A stretch of DNA of 20,666 nucleotides from positions 1 to 20,666 of the forward strand of contig JAZLFR010000071.1 of assembly GCA_045615885.1 (NCBI GenBank), read 5' to 3'. The notes beneath the pieces were generated by a model. That model had not been told where the DNA came from. It did not search any database and was given only the letters and a program-made list of their open reading frames with translations. This stretch comes from UBA1765 sp045615885 (GTDB taxonomy: Bacteria; Fibrobacterota; Fibrobacteria; Fibrobacterales; Fibrobacteraceae). Shown in pieces: positions 6,678-15,387 of this stretch (the stretch's first letter is position 1; the number at the start of each line of letters is the position of its first letter). Position numbers and translations under genes: made by a program.

Positions 6678-9600
6678 ATGCCTAAATGCCCAAATTGTAA
6701 TATAGAAGTAAATGCCGGTCAAAAGTTCTGCTTTGAATGCGGTACAAAAATTCCACAAGAAAAAACTTGCCCACAATGCGGAAATGTACTTCCTATGACA
6801 ATGAAATTTTGCAGCGAGTGTGGCTACAATTTCAATGCGGCTGCTGCACCGACGGCGGGTCTTGCCATGGGCGATGAGAATGTCATTGCGGGTGATGTTG
6901 TCGGTCAAAAGGTGGCGGGCGATAATGTGGCTAACAAGGTCATGGGAAATATCATTCACAATACCATTAAGGATGATACAAAGAGCGTAAATCATTGCTG
7001 TGTTTGCGGAATACACATGACAAATGATACTGGCCACACATGTCCTAAGTGTGGAGAATGCGTTTGTTCGAAACATTTTAATTCCGAATTTTGCTGTTGC
7101 GAAAAATGCGTAGAAGTCGCCAAGGCTGAAGAAGCTGAAAAAGTTTTTGAAGATTCCCGTGATGGTAATGAATATAAACTTGTAAGAATAGGACGTAAAA
7201 TTTGGTTTGCTGAAAACTTTCGCTATGCGGTGGATGGCGCTTATTCTCATGATGATGACGAAGCTCCGGAAAAGACAAAAAAATACGGATACCTTTATAC
7301 ATGGCAGGCAGCTGTGGATGCTTGCCCGGAAGGTTTTCATTTGCCTACAATTGAGGAATGGAAGGAACTTATCAATACTGTAGCAAGTTCTGAAGATTCT
7401 TCAGAGGATATATCTTGCAAATTAAAAACTTGTAATGGTTGGAATGGTTCAAATAAGTTCGGTTTTGATGCAACACCAGCAGGTTATATGCAGGAAGACG
7501 ATGAGTCTGAAGAACTTGAATGCGTTTCCTTTGGTGAAGAAACTGATTTTTGGAGCTGTTCGAAAAAAGAAGATGATTGTTTTGGATATGTTGAATTGGG
7601 AGAAAAATCTATCAAGACAGGAAACATTAAAGGCTCATGGCTGTTTTCTGTACGTTATGTAAAAGATGAATTTTTATTCAGTGGTGATGAACCGGTAGCA
7701 TGCGTACATGCATGTGAAAACTGCGGTGCAATCATGGGTACCGAAAAAGGGGAAGCCTGCATTCAATGTGGCAATATCGTTTGTGAAGAATGCTTTGATG
7801 AAGAAGAAAAATTGTGTTCTAGCTGTATAGAACAGAGAGAAGAGGAAGAAGAAGCTGAACGTGTAAGAATGGAAGAAATAGCAAAGGCTGAACAAGTAAA
7901 AAGGGAAAATGAAATTAGAGCACAAAAGAAATTGGAAGCAGCGGCAAAAAAGCAGGCAGAAGAAGCGAAGCGTATTGAAGAATTGAAAAATTCCGATCGC
8001 CCGTATGCTAGCGTTATTTTGAAGTCAGTTGATTTTAATGAATATAAGGTTCGTGATGTTTTGGCAGATTTCCTTGAATGTTCTTCTTATGACGATTGTA
8101 TAGATGATATCGTTGAAAATAAGAATAGCTTGATCAAGGCTTTTGTCGAGCAAGAAGATGCCTTGAATCTCAGGAAAAAGCTGGAATATTGGGGCTGTGG
8201 GGTTGAATTCGAATGGAACTATACTGGCGTTGATGAAATCATAGAAGCTGAACTTAGTGAAGAAGCAAAACGCATTGAAGAATTAAAAAACTCAGGCAGA
8301 CCGTATGCTAGCGTTATTTTGACCTCTTGCGGAATTTTGAATGGAAATGTTCAAAAAGTTTTAGCAGAATTTCTTGGATATGATGAAGATGATGAACGTT
8401 TAAGGGTTATCACGAAAAATAAAAACAGCTTAATTAAGGATTTTGTTGAAAAAGATGCTGCCTTGCAACTAAAAAAAGATCTAGAAGAATTAGAATGTGA
8501 AGTTAAGCTGGAGTGGAATAGCGCAGACGCAGAAAAGAAAATTACAGATGAACTTTTGGCGAAAAAGTATGCAGACGAAGATATTGCCGATGTGATTTTG
8601 GTTGATGCCGGTGATGATACAGAAAGAGTAAAATATCGTGTTGAGACGTTCACGCATAATTATGGATGGTTTGATGGTGAAAAATTTAGCTGTTCAAAGT
8701 TTGATAATCATACTCAAAAACCATATGTTTTTTTAAGTGAAATGAATTTTGAAATTGCTTATCGTATGAAAAAAGAATTGGAGGACTTAGGGGCTTCAGT
8801 AATTTTGGATAGGCATGACGGAACTGATATTGATTATCAAATCAAACAAATACGAGAAGCAAAATTAATTGCTGCTCAAAAAGCCGAAGAAGAACGCCTT
8901 GCCAAAGAAGCTGAGGAAAAACGCAAGGAAGAAGAACGCATTGCGGCTGAACAAGAACGTATTGCAGCTGAAAAGGCCGCTATTGATGCCTGCAGAGGTT
9001 TTTATGTCGATCCTAAAGATGATCAGGTCTATAAAACTATAAAGATCGGTGATCAGGTTTGGTTTGCCGAAAACTATCGTTATGATTATGATGGGTCCGT
9101 GGCGTTCGATGCTCAAAAGTATGGTCGCCTCTACAGCAGGTTGATGGCGAAAAGAATGACTCCGAGTGGTTGGCATTTGCCCACAGAGCAGGAATTTGAA
9201 ATTCTTAAAGCTTATTGTAAAACAAAAAATGAAAAAATGTCGTGGAAGGCTTTAACAGCAAAGTCAGAGTGGAAGTATTTTGAAGGGATTGACTCTTTTG
9301 GATATGCAGCTTTACCTGCAGGCTTTTATGATGGCAGTTATAAAGATGTGGGAACAGCAACATATTTTTGGTGTTATTCAAAAGGAACTGTTTATGATTA
9401 TCATGCTAGGTCTTGGAAAATTGAAATAAAAGACTCTTTCGTCTTTTCACATTCACATGAATTTACACGAGATGCAAAGCATTTTAATTGCGGCTTATCT
9501 GTACGCTATGTGAAAAATGACTGCAATTTCTTTAAGACCCTTGAAGAAGCGAAACAACACGCTGAAGAAGAAAAGGCGATAGAAGTCGCTCGCCATGGTA

Positions 9601-10118
9601 CTGTAGTTGATCCCCGAGACGGCCATGTTTATAAAACCATACGAATAGGTGATCAAACATGGATGGCTGAAAATCTTGATTATTTCAAGAAGGGATTGCT
9701 TTCTTCATTTGGAAAAAGGAATGGCAAGCATCCGGAATATGGCTGCTATTATAGTGGAAAAGAATTGGCTAAGGTTTCTTTTGACGGTTGGCATGTCCCT
9801 TCTATGGAAGAATTTAAATCTCTTGCCAATTATATTGAAGAACATTATGAAACTTACCATGCTGCGGTGGTTCTTAAATCATCAACCGATGATTGGAATA
9901 AACATCATATAGCATCACTTGGTAGAAATGTGTCGGAATTTTGTGCTTTACCTGCAGGTACTTATAATGATGAAGGCTTTGGTGGATATGGAGAACGCTG
10001 CGTTTTCCGTAGTGCAGAAGAGGATAAAGGTTATCGTTTGAAATATGACAGCAATGATTTTGAGGCTGCTAATATTTCTAAGAATTATCTATTTAGCGTG
10101 CGTCTTGTGAAGGACTAA
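6678..10118 (+). CDS. zinc-ribbon / FISUMP / L7-L12-CTD-like repeat multidomain protein
   Basis: The 1146-residue protein has this order: two zinc ribbons (residues 4-22 and 31-48, C-x2-C each); a G-D-rich linker (65-95); a RING- or B-box-like Cys/His cluster (107-144); FISUMP domain 1 (about 157-330); a second Cys cluster (342-373); a charged coiled coil (378-440); three repeats like the ribosomal L7/L12 C-terminal domain (442-513, 542-613, 636-712); another coiled coil (720-772); and FISUMP 2 and 3 (774-947, 974-1146). The FISUMP hallmarks are DPRDGxVYKTIxIGxQxW, AENL, GWHLPT and a closing SVRYVK. There is no signal peptide, unlike most FISUMP proteins, so it is probably cytoplasmic. AAGGA lies 8 bases before the ATG. 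It opens the operon. Function is unknown; scaffold or recognition protein is a guess. Confidence 0.85.
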   Translation: MPKCPNCNIEVNAGQKFCFECGTKIPQEKTCPQCGNVLPMTMKFCSECGYNFNAAAAPTAGLAMGDENVIAGDVVGQKVAGDNVANKVMGNIIHNTIKDDTKSVNHCCVCGIHMTNDTGHTCPKCGECVCSKHFNSEFCCCEKCVEVAKAEEAEKVFEDSRDGNEYKLVRIGRKIWFAENFRYAVDGAYSHDDDEAPEKTKKYGYLYTWQAAVDACPEGFHLPTIEEWKELINTVASSEDSSEDISCKLKTCNGWNGSNKFGFDATPAGYMQEDDESEELECVSFGEETDFWSCSKKEDDCFGYVELGEKSIKTGNIKGSWLFSVRYVKDEFLFSGDEPVACVHACENCGAIMGTEKGEACIQCGNIVCEECFDEEEKLCSSCIEQREEEEEAERVRMEEIAKAEQVKRENEIRAQKKLEAAAKKQAEEAKRIEELKNSDRPYASVILKSVDFNEYKVRDVLADFLECSSYDDCIDDIVENKNSLIKAFVEQEDALNLRKKLEYWGCGVEFEWNYTGVDEIIEAELSEEAKRIEELKNSGRPYASVILTSCGILNGNVQKVLAEFLGYDEDDERLRVITKNKNSLIKDFVEKDAALQLKKDLEELECEVKLEWNSADAEKKITDELLAKKYADEDIADVILVDAGDDTERVKYRVETFTHNYGWFDGEKFSCSKFDNHTQKPYVFLSEMNFEIAYRMKKELEDLGASVILDRHDGTDIDYQIKQIREAKLIAAQKAEEERLAKEAEEKRKEEERIAAEQERIAAEKAAIDACRGFYVDPKDDQVYKTIKIGDQVWFAENYRYDYDGSVAFDAQKYGRLYSRLMAKRMTPSGWHLPTEQEFEILKAYCKTKNEKMSWKALTAKSEWKYFEGIDSFGYAALPAGFYDGSYKDVGTATYFWCYSKGTVYDYHARSWKIEIKDSFVFSHSHEFTRDAKHFNCGLSVRYVKNDCNFFKTLEEAKQHAEEEKAIEVARHGTVVDPRDGHVYKTIRIGDQTWMAENLDYFKKGLLSSFGKRNGKHPEYGCYYSGKELAKVSFDGWHVPSMEEFKSLANYIEEHYETYHAAVVLKSSTDDWNKHHIASLGRNVSEFCALPAGTYNDEGFGGYGERCVFRSAEEDKGYRLKYDSNDFEAANISKNYLFSVRLVKD

Positions 10119-10140
10119 TTCATTTAGGAATGTAATATCC

Positions 10141-10986
10141 ATGCCCTTTTGTGAAGAATGTGGAGCATTGTTAGGCGATGGCGCGCTCTTTTGTGAAGAG
10201 TGCGGCTTTCGCTTGATGAAGGTCGCTATAGAAGACTGTCTTCCTGAATATAATGAGGATGAGAATATTCTTATCCGACAAACATGCTTTAACGAAATCG
10301 AATTTTGCGAAAAGCCTTCGTTAGATCCGAAACGTGATGCATATAAGGAAATGTTTGAACATTTCCATACCACGAAAGAGGATTTCTATCAGTGGGGGTT
10401 AAAATCCATTGTGTATCCAAAGTTGGAGTTGGTACGTGATTCTTGGAATGAGTTGAAAAGACAAATTCTTGGCAATGGAGAAGTCTTTATTAGAGGCTAT
10501 GGACGCAAAGGTTCTGCATCAATTATTTTTCAAGATTTGTACTCAAAACTTTTTGGGAATAGCTGTGTCAAGATAGATTCCTCAAACAATTCCCAGCCAA
10601 CGCAATTGATTCAGTCATTGACTGGGTATAAAAAGGGAGATTCCATAATCAATTACCAAGTTTCGCACATATTTGGCAAGACTAAAAATCCGTTTATGTT
10701 TACGGCTCCCTGGAATATCTGCTTTACTCCCAAAATGATTGATCCTCTTACGGGTCACGAAACTCAAGGGCCCTATCCCAAGGAATTCCAGCGCTTGTTG
10801 AAAGATGATGTCTTTGAACGATATGGCAAATACATTTATGAATTCAACGAACTCATGGAGAAGTGGTGCCCTGCGGATCGCGTCAAAGAAATCCTAGATA
10901 AAGTTCTATCAGATCACGCAGATATCAAGATGACTTCGGTTCAAAAAGATGTCGCTTTGGAATTATCTCCAATTAGCAGAGATTAA
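10141..10986 (+). CDS. zinc-ribbon protein with possible HNH-like domain
   Basis: The 281-residue product begins with a zinc ribbon (MPFCEECG...FCEECG, residues 4-22) like its operon neighbours. The remaining 255 residues are not recognised with confidence. Residues 172-207 read YQVSHIFGKTKNP, then APWNICFTPK, then DPLTGHE. The order His176, Asn192, His206 recalls an HNH nuclease core, but the spacing is not standard and other readings are possible. The gene begins 22 bases after the upstream stop and ends 15 bases before the next start. No membrane segment is present. If the HNH reading is right, it would be a nuclease effector carrying the shared zinc-ribbon tag. Confidence 0.75.
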   Translation: MPFCEECGALLGDGALFCEECGFRLMKVAIEDCLPEYNEDENILIRQTCFNEIEFCEKPSLDPKRDAYKEMFEHFHTTKEDFYQWGLKSIVYPKLELVRDSWNELKRQILGNGEVFIRGYGRKGSASIIFQDLYSKLFGNSCVKIDSSNNSQPTQLIQSLTGYKKGDSIINYQVSHIFGKTKNPFMFTAPWNICFTPKMIDPLTGHETQGPYPKEFQRLLKDDVFERYGKYIYEFNELMEKWCPADRVKEILDKVLSDHADIKMTSVQKDVALELSPISRD

Positions 10987-11001
10987 AATAAAAGGAATAG
11001 T

Positions 11002-13749
11002 ATGCCTAAATGCCCGAATTGTAATACAGAAGTAAATGCCGGTCAAAAGTTCTGCTTTGAATGCGGTACAAAAATTCCACAAGAAAAAACTTGCCCACAA
11101 TGTGGCTCAGTTTTGCCGTTACAAACGAAATTCTGCGGTGAATGCGGTTTCAATTTCAATGCGGCTGCACCGACAGCGGGTCTTGCTATGGGCAACGAGA
11201 ATGTCATTGCCGGTGATGTCATTGGTCAAAAGGTTGCTGGCGATAATGTCTCTAGTAAGGTTATGGGAAATATTATTCATAACACCGTTAGTGATGATAC
11301 CAAAAGTGTAAATCATTGTAGTGTTTGTGGTGTGCACATGACTAACGATAGTGGTCATACTTGCCCTAAGTGTGGGAAAATTGTTTGCACAAGTCACTTT
11401 ATTGACAAATTTTTGTGTTGTTCTACTTGTGCACAACCTCTTTTGGCCGCTGAAGAACGAACAAGAACATCAAAGATAGAGCTTAATAGCTCGGAATATG
11501 TGGATCCTCGAGATGGGAATGTCTATAAGACTGTTAAAATTGGCGACCAAGAATGGTTTGCTGAAAATTTCCGTTATGAAAGTGAGGAATCGTGGGCTTA
11601 CGATGACGATGACTCCGATGTCGAATCTTTTGGCCGTTTGTATTCTTGGAATGCCGCTATAAATGATGCACCGGAAGGCTGGCACCTTCCTTCCAAAGAG
11701 GAGTATGAACAGCTTGAAAAATTTGTGGAATCTAATGGAAAGAATGTCGCTGGCAAGGCTTTGAAGTCCTGCGAAAAAGAAATATGGAACGAAGAAGGTA
11801 ATGGGGTTGATGAGTTTGGTTTTGCTGCGTTGCCCGCGGGGTATTATGATTTTGATAACGGAGATGAGTATCAAAATAAAGGAGAAATGGCTGATTTCTG
11901 GTCTTCAAGCGAAGATGGCTCATTGACTGCTATAGATATCAATTTGGATGCCGAAGCAGATGAAATTCGCTGTTGTGAAAAAGTAAATAAAAAAAATAGG
12001 TGCTCGGTTCGCTATGTGAAAAATACAGCTGAATATGAGAGAAAACTTCAAGAAAATTTAGCTCGTTTTGGATCTTTTGTAGATCCTCGTGATGGCGAAG
12101 TTTATAAAACTGTAAAAATCGGCAATCAGGAATGGTTTGCCGAAAATTATCGCTACAAGTCTCCTAAATCAAAGAAAAATAAAGAAAAAATAGATGCGTA
12201 TGGAAGACTGTATAAGTGGGCTGAAGTCGAAAATTTAGCACCAGAAGGCTGGCATGTTCCTACTGTAGATGAATATCGACAGTTGATGTCTTTTGTAGAA
12301 AAAGATAGTGAGAATACAGTTGAAGATGCTCTAAAATCAAAAATAGATTGGTCTGATTGGCATTGTTATGGTTATGAAGATGGTGTTGATGAATATGGCT
12401 TTAACATTCTTCCCGTGTTGGGAAGTTCAGGCTCTGTGTTTTGGTGCTCAACCGATACGGACGAAGATGGAGATAAATGTATTTATGGAATGAAAGTAGA
12501 TGATGAGGTAATTGAAATTGACGATTATCTTGATGAGGATGAGTATTATTCAGTACGTTTTATAAAGAATACAGACGAGTATGAAAAAAAAGCACAATTA
12601 AATGCAGCTGAATATGAGCGAAAACTTCAAGAAAAATTAGCTCGTTTAGGATCTTTTGTAGATCCTCGTGATGGCGAAGTTTATAAAACTGTAAAAATCG
12701 GCAATCAGGAATGGTTTGCCGAAAATTATCGCTACAAGTCTCCTAAATCAAAGAAAAATAAAGAAAAAATAGATGCATATGGAAGACTGTATAAGTGGGC
12801 TGAAGTCGAAAATTTAGCTCCAGAAGGCTGGCATGTTCCTACTGTAGATGATTTTCGACAGTTGATGTCCTTTGTTGAAAAAGATAGTGAGAATACAGTT
12901 GAAGAAGCTCTAAAATCAAAAATGGATTGGTCTGATTTGGGCCATGAAGATGGTGTTGATGAATATGGCTTTAACATTCTTCCCGTGTTGGGACGTTTAG
13001 GCTCTGTGTTTTGGTGCTCAACCGATACGGACGAAGATGGAGATGAATGTATTTATGGAATGAAAGTAGGAATGAAAGTAGATGAGGTAATTGAAATTGA
13101 CCATTATCTTGATGAGGATGAGTATTATTCAATACGTTTTATAAAAAATACAGACGAGTATGAAAACAAATCAAAATTCGGAAAGTTTAAGGATGTTCGC
13201 GACGGCCAAGTTTACAAAACCGTAAAAATTGGTAACCAGGTGTGGCTTGCCGAAAATCTTAGGTATGAATGCTATGACGGTTCTTACGGATATGGGGATG
13301 ACGAAGATAATCTTGAAAAGTATGGCCGTCTTTATACATGGAAGGCTGCACAAGAAGCTGTTCTGGAAGGTTGGCATATACCGACAGAAGAAGATGTTGA
13401 TGAATTGATATCATATGTGTCTGAAAATACAGATACATGTCCTATGGATTATGATGAATCGGATGATGCTGTAGGAACTGTTTTGAAGTCCGTATCTGGT
13501 TGGGAAAAGTGCGATTGGACACAGGAAGGCACTGATGAATTTGGATTTTCTGCTTTGCCGGGAGGTTATGTCGAAAAATCCTCACTAACATGTGTTGGCG
13601 AAGATGCTCGTTTTTGGGAATCCACAAAAACACCATCTGGCGCTGTATATGTTTTTGGAATGAGTAGTTTTTCTGAAGGAGTGTTTCAGGACTATTTTTC
13701 TAAAGATGGTCATTATTTTTCAATACGTCTTGTAAAAAACAAGAAGTGA
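11002..13749 (+). CDS. zinc-ribbon protein with four FISUMP domains
   Basis: The 915-residue protein has the same N-terminal layout as the product of 6678-10118: two zinc ribbons (4-22, 31-48), the G-D-rich linker (64-94) and a Cys/His cluster (106-143). It then carries four FISUMP domains (about 166-341, 357-524, 550-717, 729-913) and lacks the L7/L12-like part. Domains 2 and 3 are nearly identical, even at DNA level (12022-13170), so they come from a recent tandem duplication. It has no signal peptide. AAAGGA at 10991-10996 sits 5 bases before the ATG. The first 100 or so bases are almost identical to the start of the 6678 gene, suggesting gene conversion or recent duplication. Role is probably recognition or assembly, inferred only from repeat architecture. 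Confidence 0.87.
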   Translation: MPKCPNCNTEVNAGQKFCFECGTKIPQEKTCPQCGSVLPLQTKFCGECGFNFNAAAPTAGLAMGNENVIAGDVIGQKVAGDNVSSKVMGNIIHNTVSDDTKSVNHCSVCGVHMTNDSGHTCPKCGKIVCTSHFIDKFLCCSTCAQPLLAAEERTRTSKIELNSSEYVDPRDGNVYKTVKIGDQEWFAENFRYESEESWAYDDDDSDVESFGRLYSWNAAINDAPEGWHLPSKEEYEQLEKFVESNGKNVAGKALKSCEKEIWNEEGNGVDEFGFAALPAGYYDFDNGDEYQNKGEMADFWSSSEDGSLTAIDINLDAEADEIRCCEKVNKKNRCSVRYVKNTAEYERKLQENLARFGSFVDPRDGEVYKTVKIGNQEWFAENYRYKSPKSKKNKEKIDAYGRLYKWAEVENLAPEGWHVPTVDEYRQLMSFVEKDSENTVEDALKSKIDWSDWHCYGYEDGVDEYGFNILPVLGSSGSVFWCSTDTDEDGDKCIYGMKVDDEVIEIDDYLDEDEYYSVRFIKNTDEYEKKAQLNAAEYERKLQEKLARLGSFVDPRDGEVYKTVKIGNQEWFAENYRYKSPKSKKNKEKIDAYGRLYKWAEVENLAPEGWHVPTVDDFRQLMSFVEKDSENTVEEALKSKMDWSDLGHEDGVDEYGFNILPVLGRLGSVFWCSTDTDEDGDECIYGMKVGMKVDEVIEIDHYLDEDEYYSIRFIKNTDEYENKSKFGKFKDVRDGQVYKTVKIGNQVWLAENLRYECYDGSYGYGDDEDNLEKYGRLYTWKAAQEAVLEGWHIPTEEDVDELISYVSENTDTCPMDYDESDDAVGTVLKSVSGWEKCDWTQEGTDEFGFSALPGGYVEKSSLTCVGEDARFWESTKTPSGAVYVFGMSSFSEGVFQDYFSKDGHYFSIRLVKNKK
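12022..13170 (+). repeat. tandem duplication of a FISUMP-coding unit
   Basis: Unit 1 (12022-12600, 579 bp) and unit 2 (12601-about 13170) are nearly identical over long stretches. They differ by a few substitutions, a 9-base loss in unit 2 near 12940 and a 12-base gain near 13070 that duplicates GGAATGAAAGTA. Both indels keep the frame. Confidence 0.9.
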
Positions 13750-13787
13750 TTTTGTTGTTAATCAAATGCATCCATAAGAAATATCCT

Positions 13788-15377
13788 ATGTCTTTTTGTG
13801 AAGAATGTGGCGTTAAGTTATCATCTGGAGTGAGGTTCTGCGAGCAGTGTGGAACCCCGGTTCCCGCACCTACTGTGTTTAAGCAGGAAATTGACAGCCT
13901 TGATACATTTGTTGATTCTGAATGGTCTAAAAAATGGAATTTAGTCGCCAAGAATTGTCGTGGTCATGAACTTGGCTTGATAGTAACAAACTTGTCCGCT
14001 TTAGCGAAACAGTTGGTGTGCAGTGAAATGCAGTTGCGCCTGACAATCAATGATTATATTCTTGCAGCCAATCGTCGAGGCGTGTTATATCATTTCTTGG
14101 ACCTGAACCACAATGAAGTCGATTGTGCCGACTGTCATGAAACATCTTCCGTTGTTGATGTCATTAGGCAAGTAGTGAATGTTGCAAAGCCAAAATATCT
14201 CTTTATTCTTGGGAACGAAGAGATTGTCGCTGTTCAAACCTGGGAAAACGAAGTCCCAAATGATGACGAATGCGTGGATGCGGATTTGCCTTATGCGACG
14301 CTGGATACACAGTCCCCTTGGTTGGGACTAAGCTATGACTATGACAAGATTATGCGTGTGGGTCGCTTGCCGAGTTATGCTGGTGAATCGTTCGAGGAGT
14401 TCACTTCATATTTCGAAAACGCAAAGATTTTTGCGGGGAATATGGGGGATGCGTGTACTTATGGTTTGACAGCCCTCACGTGGGAAGATGCGTCGAATGG
14501 AATTTACCGCCAGTTGAATTCTGACGATGTGTTGACTTCTCCCGAAATGACAGTTGATCATGTATTAAGAACCATTCCCGAAAATGCAAACTTGTTCTAT
14601 TTCAATTTGCATGGGGGAGCTTCGAAGTCGCAAAAGGAGTGGTACGGGGAATCGATTTCTCCACATGGGTACCCTAAGGCTATTTCGCCCGAAGTGGTGA
14701 AATCTTTTAAGGCTCCATACATAATTGGCGTAGAAGCTTGTTATGGTGCGCGTTATATTGATGGCTTGACTCCAGAAACTAGCATTCTTTTGACGGCTAT
14801 GCAAAATGGCTGTCTAGCCATGCTTGGTTCCAGTAAGATTGCCTATGGAATGCCTAACGTTCCTGGCAGCTGCGCCGATATTGTTATTGGTGAATTCCTA
14901 AAAAAAGTCTCGGATGGAGAAAGCGCCGGTGATGCTTATTGCAAAAGTTTGGAAGTCTTGATGGCAGGTAGAGTGAATGCACAAACAGTCAAGACCCTTG
15001 CTGAATTTTCGTTGTTCGGGGATCCTTCTGTTAGAATGCGTGAAAATGATAGCAAATCATTTAAATCTTCTATTTTCTCCCAAATGCTAGGCTCGAGTGT
15101 TGAAAAGGGGCTGCATGTTCCCATGCCAGATATACGGCGGAGCACAAAATTAGCCTTGGCGCAGGTTGATGTTCGTTCCATGATGGCACAGGCGGTCAAC
15201 AACCATGTTGTTGGCAAATACTCGTTTATGCGCAATGTCGAACCCAAATTCTACCGAACAAGTGAAAATGGAGTGTTCATGGCTAATTATAGCACTGTCG
15301 ATGTGGGCTTTCGCAAAACGGTAAGTGTTTACTGTGATGAAAGAGGAAAGATTATAGAGGAACTAGTTTCTAAGTGA
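13788..15377 (+). CDS. zinc-ribbon C25 (gingipain/caspase-like) cysteine peptidase
   Basis: ATG at 13788 is chosen because it places the zinc ribbon (FCEECG...FCEQCG, residues 4-22) at the N-terminus as in the sister proteins; an in-frame GTG at 13746 overlaps the upstream stop and adds an unlikely prefix. The 529-residue product then has a C25-type peptidase domain: PKYLFILGNEEIV (about 135-147), VGRLPS (191-196), the catalytic His275 in FYFNLHGG, the catalytic Cys318 in VEACYGARY, and the family's closing FGDPSVRM (410-417). A further 110 residues (about 420-529) may be a beta-rich substrate or partner domain. Gingipains are secreted with propeptides; this one has no signal peptide, so it is an intracellular caspase-like version. 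Substrate is unknown. Confidence 0.85.
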   Translation: MSFCEECGVKLSSGVRFCEQCGTPVPAPTVFKQEIDSLDTFVDSEWSKKWNLVAKNCRGHELGLIVTNLSALAKQLVCSEMQLRLTINDYILAANRRGVLYHFLDLNHNEVDCADCHETSSVVDVIRQVVNVAKPKYLFILGNEEIVAVQTWENEVPNDDECVDADLPYATLDTQSPWLGLSYDYDKIMRVGRLPSYAGESFEEFTSYFENAKIFAGNMGDACTYGLTALTWEDASNGIYRQLNSDDVLTSPEMTVDHVLRTIPENANLFYFNLHGGASKSQKEWYGESISPHGYPKAISPEVVKSFKAPYIIGVEACYGARYIDGLTPETSILLTAMQNGCLAMLGSSKIAYGMPNVPGSCADIVIGEFLKKVSDGESAGDAYCKSLEVLMAGRVNAQTVKTLAEFSLFGDPSVRMRENDSKSFKSSIFSQMLGSSVEKGLHVPMPDIRRSTKLALAQVDVRSMMAQAVNNHVVGKYSFMRNVEPKFYRTSENGVFMANYSTVDVGFRKTVSVYCDERGKIIEELVSK

Positions 15378-15387
15378 GGAATGTATT

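Noticed and set aside
6621..7340. Long minus-strand open frames opposite the FISUMP and SPFH genes
   Set aside because: They are antisense to well-supported coding sequence with clear domains, have no ribosome-binding sites and encode low-complexity or hydrophobic products.
12022..13170. CRISPR-like or non-coding repeat array
   Set aside because: The repeats are long coding units that keep the reading frame and encode FISUMP domains.
6678..13749. Diversity-generating retroelement, suggested by FISUMP domains and near-identical repeats
   Set aside because: No reverse transcriptase or template repeat is present, and the differences between repeats are not concentrated at adenines.
13746..13790. 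GTG at 13746 as start of the protease gene
   Set aside because: It overlaps the upstream stop and adds a hydrophobic prefix not seen in the sister zinc-ribbon proteins; ATG 13788 puts the ribbon at the N-terminus as in those proteins.
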